From Paratissierella segnis (GTDB lineage: Bacteria; Bacillota; Clostridia; Tissierellales; Tissierellaceae): DNA of 64,000 bases. Numbering within the stretch: the first letter of the stretch is position 1; every line of letters starts with the position of its first letter. The notes below the pieces were generated by a model. That model ran no database searches. It was given only the letters and a program-made list of their open reading frames with translations, and was not told the DNA's origin. Shown one piece after another: positions 56,911 through 64,000 of this stretch. A program made the position numbers and the translations under genes. The stretch is from assembly GCF_014385195.1 (NCBI RefSeq), contig NZ_JACRTG010000016.1, forward strand, positions 186,001 through 250,000, written 5' to 3'.

Positions 56911-58276
56911 AGATAAACTAAGAGCAATTATATTGGCCGGTGGGAAGGGAGATAAAATCTTTCCATATAACTCAAAATGGCAAAAATCATGTCTTACTAT
57001 AGGGAATGTACCAAATATAATTAGAATAATCGATCAACTAGAGAAGGCGGGGATAGAAGATACGGTTGTATTAGTCGATTATCTGGATACTCAAGTAACC
57101 TATAATCTTAGAGATTATAAAAAGGTAAAAATTGTTAAAACATCACCCAATACGATTAGAAATGATATTTATAATGGTATTGGTGATAAAGATGCCATAA
57201 TTTATTATGGAGATGTATATGTTTCCGATGAGGATATAAACAATTTATTATTAACATTTATAAATCAGGGAAGTTGCATATTGTTAGAAAAAAAGAATAA
57301 TAACTTTAGATATAGCGATTATATCTGTGCAAATGAAAAAGATGGAATTATAAGAAGTATATATGGACATCCTAGAGAGCATTATGTAAATTCAAGAATA
57401 GGTGGTGTCTTTGCTATAGAAAATAGTTTGAGTGAGTATATTAGGTATTGCCCCGAAACATTCTTAAATGTACCTGTAGGTGGGATGCCGCCAACTGAAT
57501 TCTTTTTAGAACAATGTATAATGAATGCTATTGAAGACCATAAGGAGATTAGTGCTGTTTATGTAAACAGACCGATTGTCGATATGGACTTTCCTTGGGA
57601 TATATTATTTGCAAATGAGAAATATTGCATTGAAGAAGTAGGTAAATTAGAGGAAAATAAAATCGGTATAAACGTTCATATAAGTGATAAGGCAAAGATA
57701 AATGGGAAATTGTATATTGGAGATAATTCTATAATTGGAGACAACGTCCTTATAAAAGGTAATTGCTTTATAGGAGATAATACAATTATCGAAAATGGAG
57801 TAATAATTGAAGAAAATTGTGTTATTGGTCATGACTCTATAATAAATGATTATTGTAAAATACTCTCTAATACCGTAATTGGGAATCACAATAAGATTGG
57901 ATTTACGGCTGAAATATCAGGTGTGACATTTGATAGGGTTTCTATGGTTCACCATAGCCAAATATTTGGTGTTGTCGGAAGAGGTACTGATATTGCAGCA
58001 GGCTGTCAGGTTGCTATTATGAGATTTGATGATTTAGAAAATCCAAATCGTGTGGGAAACAAAGTATATAACAATAGATTTAGCAATGCTGCTTTTCTCG
58101 GAGATAATACTAGGACTGGAATAGGAAATATTTTTTATCCGGGGGTTAAAATTGGAAGTAATTGTGCTCTAGCTCCTGGAGCAGTAATACAAAAAGATGT
58201 TCAGAATAACAAGATTGTTTTTGTAAACCAAGATTTAATAATTAAAGATTGGGATAGTGATAGGTATGGTTGGTAA
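56894..58276 (+). CDS. Sugar-phosphate nucleotidyltransferase with left-handed beta-helix domain
   Basis: A 460-residue GlmU/GlgC-like protein. The chosen ATG gives MDIGNKDKLRAIILAGGKGDKIFPY (in parts), inside the SIS gene's last codons; no clear SD is visible, so translation is probably coupled. The nucleotide motif GGKGDKIFP departs from canonical GGxGTRLxP: the Arg that contacts triphosphate is replaced by Lys. Residues 245-340 and 400-450 are hexapeptide repeats (IGDNSIIGDNVLIKG, IGDNTIIENGVIIEE) of a left-handed beta helix. The block AAFLGDNTRTGIGNIF resembles GlmU-type acyl-CoA sites. Presence in a PTS operon is unusual. Confidence 0.78.
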   Translation: MDIGNKDKLRAIILAGGKGDKIFPYNSKWQKSCLTIGNVPNIIRIIDQLEKAGIEDTVVLVDYLDTQVTYNLRDYKKVKIVKTSPNTIRNDIYNGIGDKDAIIYYGDVYVSDEDINNLLLTFINQGSCILLEKKNNNFRYSDYICANEKDGIIRSIYGHPREHYVNSRIGGVFAIENSLSEYIRYCPETFLNVPVGGMPPTEFFLEQCIMNAIEDHKEISAVYVNRPIVDMDFPWDILFANEKYCIEEVGKLEENKIGINVHISDKAKINGKLYIGDNSIIGDNVLIKGNCFIGDNTIIENGVIIEENCVIGHDSIINDYCKILSNTVIGNHNKIGFTAEISGVTFDRVSMVHHSQIFGVVGRGTDIAAGCQVAIMRFDDLENPNRVGNKVYNNRFSNAAFLGDNTRTGIGNIFYPGVKIGSNCALAPGAVIQKDVQNNKIVFVNQDLIIKDWDSDRYGW

Positions 58277-58559
58277 TCTTAAAATGATCCCAATCCGGTT
58301 TTTTTACGTGTACAATTTTCGAATCAATATTCCATTGATATTATGGAAAGAGGTGTTAGTAAAGATAATGGGTTAGAACGAACCAATATGCTGATTATAT
58401 AACCCAAAATTCCAACAATTACGATGGGGTTAAAGAAGTTATTGATAAATTTATTCTTTAGGCTTAATAGGAGCGGAATGGAGCCATGGTAATTAATTCA
58501 AAACAGATCACTAGAGCACTATAATAAATAATTTATATGAAAAATAAGGAGGCTATACA
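58277..58559. other. Intergenic stretch, possibly decayed coding sequence
   Basis: It contains short broken frames such as MERGVSKDNGLERTN (from about 58333) and DGVKEVIDKFIL (from about 58422), each without an SD. No promoter or RNA element is clear. A SD (AAGGAGG) for the next gene lies at the right end. Confidence 0.35.
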
Positions 58560-59324
58560 ATGTTAATTGACTTATCATTTCCAAATTCCATATTAAAAGT
58601 AAAGTATAATGATAAAGTTAACAAATTAGTTTGCGACAGAGATTTAATTATAGAGGAAGAAGCAGTAAGAATGTTGTCTGATATGAATACACTATTCAGG
58701 GATTTGAATCCCGATTTTGAAGATGAACCTTTATACTATATGATTAATGGAGTTTGTTATCCTGAACATAAAGAATTATTTGATAATTACAGATTAAAGT
58801 ATGAGTATACTGTATTATTGCCGAAATTAATAGGAGGAGAATTTCTAAAGGCTCATGGGCATATCCATTATGCTAAAACAGATCCAGATAAAAGTATAAT
58901 GGAGTTTATGGAGGTAATACATGGAAAAGGTGTGTTTCTTTTATTTTTGCCGAGTAATAAAGGATTTGAAGTAATAATTGTGAATGTAAAACCAGGAGAT
59001 CGATTTATTGTTCCAAAGGAATACTACCATTTAACTATAAATACAGGCAGCGAACCTTTTATATTTAGTGATATCATATCAAATGTATCCGGTGGAGATT
59101 ATAGCCTTTTAAAAGAAAGAAAGGGGGCACCTGTTTTAATGTTTAAAGATAGTAAGGGTGGCATCAGGTTAGATTGGAATCATAATTATTTACCTATAGA
59201 GAAAATAACAATTTGCGACGCAGATTCAATTCCTTGGGATCAACCGTTTACTATTGATGGACCATTGTATGAAGATTTTTTATCCAGCCCAGATAAATAT
59301 AGAATATTGGCTAATCCCTATTAA
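58560..59324 (+). CDS. Cupin-type phosphoglucose isomerase-like protein
   Basis: A 254-residue protein with the cupin GPI (PF06560) signature: LPKLIGGEFLKAHGHIHY near 90 supplies the metal-binding H-x-H, then Glu in SIMEFMEVIHGKG near 120 and His in VPKEYYHLTINTG near 157. Cupin GPIs, found mainly in Archaea and a few bacteria, interconvert glucose-6-P and fructose-6-P with Fe or Mn. Position after the PTS operon suggests action on its sugar phosphate. A hairpin terminator follows. It may be read through from the sigma-54 operon or have its own promoter. Confidence 0.8.
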   Translation: MLIDLSFPNSILKVKYNDKVNKLVCDRDLIIEEEAVRMLSDMNTLFRDLNPDFEDEPLYYMINGVCYPEHKELFDNYRLKYEYTVLLPKLIGGEFLKAHGHIHYAKTDPDKSIMEFMEVIHGKGVFLLFLPSNKGFEVIIVNVKPGDRFIVPKEYYHLTINTGSEPFIFSDIISNVSGGDYSLLKERKGAPVLMFKDSKGGIRLDWNHNYLPIEKITICDADSIPWDQPFTIDGPLYEDFLSSPDKYRILANPY

Positions 59325-59361
59325 TATATGAATATTTAATATAAAAGCAAACAATAGATCT

Positions 59362-59396
59362 GGTAATGGCTAGCAATATATGCCATTACCATTTTT
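59362..59396 (+). terminator. Terminator closing the PTS/sugar locus
   Basis: GGTAATGGC pairs with GCCATTACC around an 11-base loop, followed by ATTTTT. Confidence 0.85.
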
Positions 59397-59528
59397 AAAT
59401 AAGCAAATTTCTAGTAGTCATAACGTCCAAAGTCTATTATAATGTAAATAAGTATTGATGTGTTATAATCTTTCTTAATAGGTTAGATTAATTTTATTTG
59501 ATAGAAAATATAGTTAGGAGAATTTGTT

Positions 59529-59921
59529 ATGAATTGGTTAAAGAAGTTTATGCAGGGACGATATGGTGGAGATCAGTTATCATTAGCTTTATTAGTACTT
59601 TCTATTATTTTGTCATTAATAGGCGGGTTATCTAAAATAACCTTTATAGCTGTGCTTAGCTACATACCTTTGGTGATAAGTATTTTTAGAATGTTTTCAA
59701 AGGATATATCCAAAAGGAGTATGGAGAATTATAAGTTTTCAATGGCTTTTAGCCCTATTTACAAGAAGTACTTAGGCCTTAAAAATCGCATCAAGGATCG
59801 AAAAACTCATAAATATATTAAATGTCCAAATTGTAAACAAAAGTTACGTGTACCAAAAGGAAAGGGCAAAATCTTAGTTACGTGTTCAAAATGCAATCAT
59901 AAATTTTATAAAAAAAGTTAA
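59529..59921 (+). CDS. Small membrane protein with C-terminal zinc ribbon
   Basis: A 130-residue protein. Two predicted helices cover about 18-36 and 40-60. The C-terminus has two C-x2-C pairs, CPNCKQKL and CSKCNHKF, with PKGKGKILVT between, forming a zinc-ribbon like that of MJ0042-type domains. The central part is basic. Function is unknown. It is followed 78 bases later by a membrane J-domain protein, so a joint role in membrane protein handling is possible. TAGGAG SD. Confidence 0.75.
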   Translation: MNWLKKFMQGRYGGDQLSLALLVLSIILSLIGGLSKITFIAVLSYIPLVISIFRMFSKDISKRSMENYKFSMAFSPIYKKYLGLKNRIKDRKTHKYIKCPNCKQKLRVPKGKGKILVTCSKCNHKFYKKS

Positions 59922-59999
59922 ATGGGATGATTCAAGGGTCAATTGTTAACTCTGACGCGTGAATTGTTACAAGCTATTTTTAAAAAGGCGAGGTTAATT

Positions 60000-60767
60000 A
60001 TGGAAATGTTAAGGAAAATTCTGGGAAACATTCTATATGGTATAGGCAAAATCATATCTGTTGTATTGGATATAATTATTGGAGTTACAGGTTTTATTGT
60101 ATCATTTGTAGTTAGCGTAGGAAGGGGGATACTAGGACTAATAAGTGCGGGAGGCTGTTTATTTTTTTTCCTTCTGGGGCCATCCCTTTTATTTAATCCT
60201 GCAATACTTTTAATAATATCCATGCTTATTATAATTCCTTTTCTTGGAACAAAGTTTGTTTCTTTTCTTAAATATGCAAAATATATTGTAACTGAATATC
60301 TATTTGATAGGGCAAGATATTTAAAAGAAGGAAAGAAAGGCAAGTACAAATCATTCAACGAATATGGCAATAAATATCGAAGAATGGAAGAGGAAAAGTG
60401 GAGAAAAGAACAAGAACGAAGACAGGAAGAACAACAAAAGCAATGGGAAGAAAAGTTCAGACAATGGCATGAATATCAAAACACTCAAAACACCGGAGGC
60501 TACTCCTATGGAGGCTATCAGCAGGGTCAGACATATTATAATCCTACTGATGAATTCAAGAAAAAGTACGAAGAAAGTTGTGATTTGTTGGGTTTAGATT
60601 ATGATACGGATATTTACAAAGTAAAATTAGCTTATAGAAAGAAAGCTAAGGAAAATCATCCGGATTTAAACAAATCCCCTGATGCAACAAAGATATTTCA
60701 AAAGATTAATGATGCTTACGAATTTCTAAGTGAAGGCAATATAGAAAGATATAAAAAAATGAAGTAG
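60000..60767 (+). CDS. Membrane-anchored J-domain (DnaJ-like) protein
   Basis: A 255-residue protein. The ATG after GGCGAGG is used; the frame continues upstream without a better start. Residues about 10-90 hold two or three hydrophobic helices (IISVVLDIIIGVTGFIVSF, LFFFLLGPSLLFNPAILLI). Residues 115-160 form a highly charged Glu/Arg/Gln helix, followed by a Gly/Tyr/Gln linker. Residues 190-255 are a J domain with the invariant HPD in KAKENHPDLNKSPDA. It should recruit and stimulate a DnaK at the membrane. It lacks the zinc-finger and substrate domains of DnaJ itself. Confidence 0.85.
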   Translation: MEMLRKILGNILYGIGKIISVVLDIIIGVTGFIVSFVVSVGRGILGLISAGGCLFFFLLGPSLLFNPAILLIISMLIIIPFLGTKFVSFLKYAKYIVTEYLFDRARYLKEGKKGKYKSFNEYGNKYRRMEEEKWRKEQERRQEEQQKQWEEKFRQWHEYQNTQNTGGYSYGGYQQGQTYYNPTDEFKKKYEESCDLLGLDYDTDIYKVKLAYRKKAKENHPDLNKSPDATKIFQKINDAYEFLSEGNIERYKKMK

Positions 60768-60778
60768 AATGTGTTGAC

Positions 60779-60822
60779 TTATCCGATAGCTTGTAATTTT
60801 AAGCTATCGGATAAATTTTTTT
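60779..60822. terminator. Bidirectional terminator
   Basis: TTATCCGATAGCTT pairs with AAGCTATCGGATAA around an 8-base loop, with a T run to the right. It separates convergent genes. Confidence 0.88.
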
Positions 60823-61531
60823 AATAGACTCTTCTTCCGTATGAAAGGTGGTTATTATAATAATTATCTAATTCAGAGATAATAACGCCCTTTCCTGTAG
60901 AGCTTGCATGTATAAACTGATTATTTCCTAAATAAATTCCGGCATGGCTTGGACCCGATTTGTATGTATTGCTAAAAATCAATAAGTCGCCTATTTGTAC
61001 ATTTGCCTTTTCTATCTTGGTACCTGCTTGGGCTTGATCTTGTGATGTTCTGGGAAGTGATATGCCATTTTGTGAGTAAACAAAACTTGTATATCCCGAA
61101 CAGTCAAAGCCAGATGCACTTGTACCACCAAATACATAAGGAACTTTCAAGTATTTCTTAGCAGTGCTAATTATAGAAATTGTTTTGCTGCGTCTACCTT
61201 CATCGCTTCGAGACGGTGATGATGTAGCATTTATCAAAGTTTTGTACGAATTAGGTCCAAATACTCCATCTACATCCAATCCTTTATTCTGTTGGAAGTC
61301 CATAACTGCTTTTTTAGTTATATCTCCATAATATGTAGTAGTATCTTCATTTTTAAAGTAACCTAAATCCTTTAGGCATTGTTGAAGTACCTTTATATCA
61401 TTATTTTGCATACCTTCTTTTAGAACTTCATCACCCAAAGCTGCAAAACTGGGGCTTGTCCCAATAGTTAACATCCCTGCTAAGGCAATAGAGATTATTT
61501 TTCTTCTTGTAGTATTTACTTTTATAGTCAA
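60821..61531 (-). CDS. Secreted NlpC/P60 peptidoglycan endopeptidase with peptidoglycan-binding domain
   Basis: A 236-residue exported enzyme with a TTG start after AAAGGAGG. The signal peptide (RRKIISIALAGMLTIGTSPS) is cleaved near SFA. Residues 38-92 are a PG_binding_1 repeat (NDIKVLQQCLKDLGYF, DFQQNKGLDVDGVFGPNS). Residues 120-236 are NlpC/P60 with catalytic Cys in GFDCSGYTSFVYSQNG and His in PSHAGIYLGNNQFIHAS. Such enzymes cut D-Glu-diamino-acid links in wall peptides. It is monocistronic. Confidence 0.92.
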   Translation of the reverse strand: MTIKVNTTRRKIISIALAGMLTIGTSPSFAALGDEVLKEGMQNNDIKVLQQCLKDLGYFKNEDTTTYYGDITKKAVMDFQQNKGLDVDGVFGPNSYKTLINATSSPSRSDEGRRSKTISIISTAKKYLKVPYVFGGTSASGFDCSGYTSFVYSQNGISLPRTSQDQAQAGTKIEKANVQIGDLLIFSNTYKSGPSHAGIYLGNNQFIHASSTGKGVIISELDNYYNNHLSYGRRVY

Positions 61532-61647
61532 AGTAACATCCTCCTTTGCTTTTTGTAAGTTGTTACTTAATAATAATACAACAAATTAATCTAAAATGGA
61601 AGAGAAAATTGTAACTATTTTGTAACTTATTTTTTCCAATTTTTTAA

Positions 61648-61669
61648 GACAGCGGATATATCCGCTGCC
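61648..61669. repeat. Hairpin downstream of the betaine-type ATPase gene
   Basis: GACAGCGGA and TCCGCTGCC flank TATA. It lies 7 bases after the minus-strand stop. No strong T run is present, so it may stabilise the 3' end or be a weak terminator. Confidence 0.5.
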
Positions 61670-61675
61670 TTTAAG

Positions 61676-62857
61676 TTAAATCATAGAAGATAATACATGT
61701 GCTTTGGATACTATTCCCTTAAGGCTTCCGTCATCGCCTATTACTGCAATCGGAAATTTTGTTTCCGCTGCAATTGGCAATATATCATGGAGCAAAGTAT
61801 CAGGTGTGGTTGTATTTATATCTCTTATAAGGATATCAGCGATGGTCAATCCTTCTTTATTGGCTCGAACTGCATCATCTATTGTCACCACGCCCTGCAG
61901 TTTCATTTTTTCAGCTACAACATAAGCACTTGAAACTCCATTGCTTCTCATCTGATTGATAGCGTAGCTTGGATTATCCTTTAGTCTAACTATGCTATTT
62001 GGAGTAATCATTACATTGCTCACACTTATAACTTGAGTCTTATCCGCACTGTCTATAAATTGTTTAACATAATTATTTTCCGGATGATCGCTCATCTCTT
62101 CGGGTGTTGCTATCTGTATTAATTCTCCGTCTTTCATAATAGCAACCTTATCTCCCAATTTAAATGCTTCATTTATATCATGGGTTATAAAAACTATAGT
62201 TTTATCCAACTTACTTTGGATTTTTAGTAGCTCAAATTGCATATCCTTTCTTACCAACGGGTCTAAGGCAGAGAATGGTTCATCCATAAGCAAAATTTCA
62301 GGATCATTCGCCAACGCTCTCGCTATACCGACTCTTTGCATCATTCCCCCTGAAAGAGATGAGATAGGCTCGTTTTCCAATCCTTTCAATCCTACCATGT
62401 TTATCATTTCCATAGCCTTTTCATGCCTTTCAGCTTTTGACATGCCTTTTACTTCCAGACCGTACTCAACATTTCCCAATATATCTCTGTGGGACATCAG
62501 CCCAAAGTTTTGAAATACCATGGAGATTTTATTTCTTCTATAATCGTTTAATTCATGTTTGTTAAAATTTCCTATGTCTTTTCCATCGTATAATACATGA
62601 CCGGAGGTAGGTTTATTTAGCATATTGAAGCATCTTACCAAAGTGGATTTACCTGAGCCTGAGAGTCCTATGATTACAAAGATTTCACCCTTTTTAATCT
62701 CTAGAGATATATCCCAAATGGCTACGGTAACTCCGGTTTTAACATAAATTTCATCCTTATTTGCATTGGCTTTTTTCAATTTAATTGCTCTGTTTTTTTC
62801 TGCACCATACAGTTTCGATAGATTTTGAACAGTCAATATAGTATCATTATTGTTCAT
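61676..62857 (-). CDS. Glycine betaine/proline-type ABC transporter ATP-binding protein
   Basis: A 393-residue ATPase of the ProV/OpuAA class. Motifs: Walker A GLSGSGKST near 63, FQNFGLMSHRDILGN, signature LSGGMMQRVG near 166, Walker B ILLMDEPFSALDP, H loop ITHDINEAFKLGD. Two C-terminal CBS domains (about 275-393, VSNVMITPNSIVRL and IADILIRDINTTTPD) match those that sense ionic strength or nucleotides in osmolyte importers. The start overlaps the permease end by 11 bases. It takes up compatible solutes such as glycine betaine. Confidence 0.93.
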   Translation of the reverse strand: MNNNDTILTVQNLSKLYGAEKNRAIKLKKANANKDEIYVKTGVTVAIWDISLEIKKGEIFVIIGLSGSGKSTLVRCFNMLNKPTSGHVLYDGKDIGNFNKHELNDYRRNKISMVFQNFGLMSHRDILGNVEYGLEVKGMSKAERHEKAMEMINMVGLKGLENEPISSLSGGMMQRVGIARALANDPEILLMDEPFSALDPLVRKDMQFELLKIQSKLDKTIVFITHDINEAFKLGDKVAIMKDGELIQIATPEEMSDHPENNYVKQFIDSADKTQVISVSNVMITPNSIVRLKDNPSYAINQMRSNGVSSAYVVAEKMKLQGVVTIDDAVRANKEGLTIADILIRDINTTTPDTLLHDILPIAAETKFPIAVIGDDGSLKGIVSKAHVLSSMI

Positions 62858-64000
62858 CAGCTTTCACCTCGCTACCTTTTACAAATCCTTGAGTTATTCT
62901 ATCTAGAATTACGGCTATTATAACAATTGCAGTTCCGGAAATTAATCCTCTGCCAATTTCAACTCTGTTTACTCCTATTAAGACTTCCATTCCCAATCCT
63001 GTTGCACCAATCATAGATGTTGTTACAACCATGGACATAGCCATCATTAAGGTTTGGTTTACTCCTGTCATAATAGTAGGTAGTGCCTGGGGTACTTGTA
63101 CCTTGATTAATGATTGCCATTTGGTAGATCCGAATGCAATCGACGCTTCTACAACTTCTTTATCAATTTGCCTTATACCATGACTGGTTAGCCGAATAAT
63201 AGGTACAATAGCATAAATTGTAGTTGCTATTACTGCCGGAGGCTTTCCCAGTCCAAAGAACAGTAAAGCTGGGATTAGATATACAAATACAGGCATGGTC
63301 TGCATTGTATCAAGAATAGGACGAACAATTGCATTGGCTCTGTCACTAGTAGATATAAGAATTCCCAAAGGAAATCCTAAAGATAAAGAAATTATTACTG
63401 ATGCAATAACTATTGACAATGTTTCGTTCATTAATGACCAAAGCCCTAATGAACCTATAAGGAATAATAATACTGAGTATATAATTCCTGTAGTAATTTT
63501 ACCACTCAATTTCCAACCTGCTAAAAATACAATTATCAAGGTTATAAACCACGGAATGAAATTTAATACAGCATTTATTCCATTTACCAATTTTCCCAAG
63601 AAAACTCTGATGCTATTGAAGAAGGAATCATATTTTATGCTAAAATCCCTCACAATATTATCTATACTATTTACGTTTAATGGTATTCGTATGGGGAAAT
63701 CCAGTATGCCTTTAGCTTTAGATTCTGTCCCTTCATTTAAGTAGGATCTTATGATTTCGGCTTCATCAGGATTTAACCATTTATCGATTAATTCGTCGTG
63801 TTCTTTTAAAAACCATATAGCCGTGTCATTATAATCAGCATCATAATCCTGCATATAAGCAAGCGCTTCAGACGTTAATGCGCTTGATGTTTCATATTTT
63901 GTTAAAAATTCCACTATTTCCGGTTCTTCATCATAGAAATCATTGCTTACACCTACTGTAACCGGGACAGGCGGTAACTCTGTTTTTCCTTCTTTATAAG
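62847..64000 (-). CDS. Glycine betaine-type ABC permease fused to substrate-binding domain (5' partial)
   Basis: The frame is open to the right edge, so the start lies outside the window. Visible residues are the C-terminal lobe of an OpuAC/GbuC-like binding domain (VTVGVSNDFYDEEPEIVEFL, TSEALAYMQDYDADYNDTAIWFLKEHDELIDKWL, quoted in parts), then a linker and a permease of about 250 residues. The permease shows SLGFPLGILISTSDRANAI, TMQTMPVFVYLIPALLFFG and the EAA loop EASIAFGSTKWQSLIKVQVP. A binding domain N-terminal to the permease differs from the OpuA order, where it follows the permease. An internal GTG at 63912-63914 is not the true start. Confidence 0.85.
   Translation of the reverse strand, partial: YKEGKTELPPVPVTVGVSNDFYDEEPEIVEFLTKYETSSALTSEALAYMQDYDADYNDTAIWFLKEHDELIDKWLNPDEAEIIRSYLNEGTESKAKGILDFPIRIPLNVNSIDNIVRDFSIKYDSFFNSIRVFLGKLVNGINAVLNFIPWFITLIIVFLAGWKLSGKITTGIIYSVLLFLIGSLGLWSLMNETLSIVIASVIISLSLGFPLGILISTSDRANAIVRPILDTMQTMPVFVYLIPALLFFGLGKPPAVIATTIYAIVPIIRLTSHGIRQIDKEVVEASIAFGSTKWQSLIKVQVPQALPTIMTGVNQTLMMAMSMVVTTSMIGATGLGMEVLIGVNRVEIGRGLISGTAIVIIAVILDRITQGFVKGSEVKADEQ

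Noticed and set aside
1..64000. tRNA, rRNA, CRISPR arrays, IS elements, phage genes
   Set aside because: I looked through the intergenic regions and found no cloverleaf with CCA end, rRNA segment, spaced repeat array or transposase/integrase frame.

Overview
The window is AT-rich and reads as an anaerobic, spore-forming member of the Bacillota, most like Clostridia/Tissierellia (inference). The signs are a spore photoproduct lyase, a CotF-type coat protein, an NADH-linked trimeric [FeFe] hydrogenase, strong purine-rich Shine-Dalgarno sites, frequent TTG/GTG starts, and a Gram-positive set of cis elements: M-box, T-box, PyrR attenuator, CIRCE, PerR box, cre and Rex-like sites. No rRNA, tRNA, CRISPR array, transposase or integrase was found.

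Layout. 1-6.1 kb: the 3' part of a fumarate-reductase-type flavoprotein, an OmpR-type two-component pair, a frameshifted APH-fold kinase remnant, and a secreted SLH-alpha/beta hydrolase. 6.3-9.7 kb: an Mg2+ M-box leader holding two short ORFs, then the P-type Mg2+ ATPase. 9.8-14.4 kb: a lipoprotein stub, an orphan MalK/UgpC-type ATPase, a GtrA protein, an SBP3-GGDEF diguanylate cyclase and an internally deleted hcp pseudogene. 14.4-20.9 kb: a uracil permease under a PyrR-type attenuator, an ABC-2 exporter pair, a geranylgeranyl-reductase-like flavoprotein, a PerR box with a ferritin-like/VIT iron protein, and a CotF-type coat protein. 21-26.2 kb: leucine dehydrogenase (cre over its promoter), a Trp T-box with TrpP, CIRCE with Hsp20, and an NMT1/SsuA-type ABC importer. 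26.2-30.2 kb: hydCBA. 30.2-38.5 kb: a LysR regulator with glutaminase and an AGCS symporter, splB, an amidohydrolase, an exported SAM-hydrolase-fold protein and Dps.

38.6-46.2 kb: an HxlR-like regulator, an ECF sigma/anti-sigma pair, and a VanG-like block (vanW, D-Ala-D-Ser-type ligase, VanXY/VanY-type peptidase, VanR, VanS) followed by a threonine aldolase. No VanT racemase is visible. 46.2-48.3 kb: mnmA and a Gfo/Idh/MocA oxidoreductase. 48.5-59.3 kb: a LevR-type sigma-54 activator and, behind a matching -24/-12 promoter, an operon of NanE-like epimerase, mannose-family PTS EIIB/C/D/A, a neutral-ceramidase-like hydrolase, a SIS protein and a nucleotidyltransferase/left-handed-beta-helix protein, then a cupin-type phosphoglucose isomerase. 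This last locus is my best candidate for an undescribed sugar-derivative pathway. 59.5-64 kb: a zinc-ribbon membrane protein, a membrane J-domain protein, an NlpC/P60 endopeptidase, and a glycine-betaine-type ABC transporter whose permease is fused to the substrate-binding domain and runs off the right edge.
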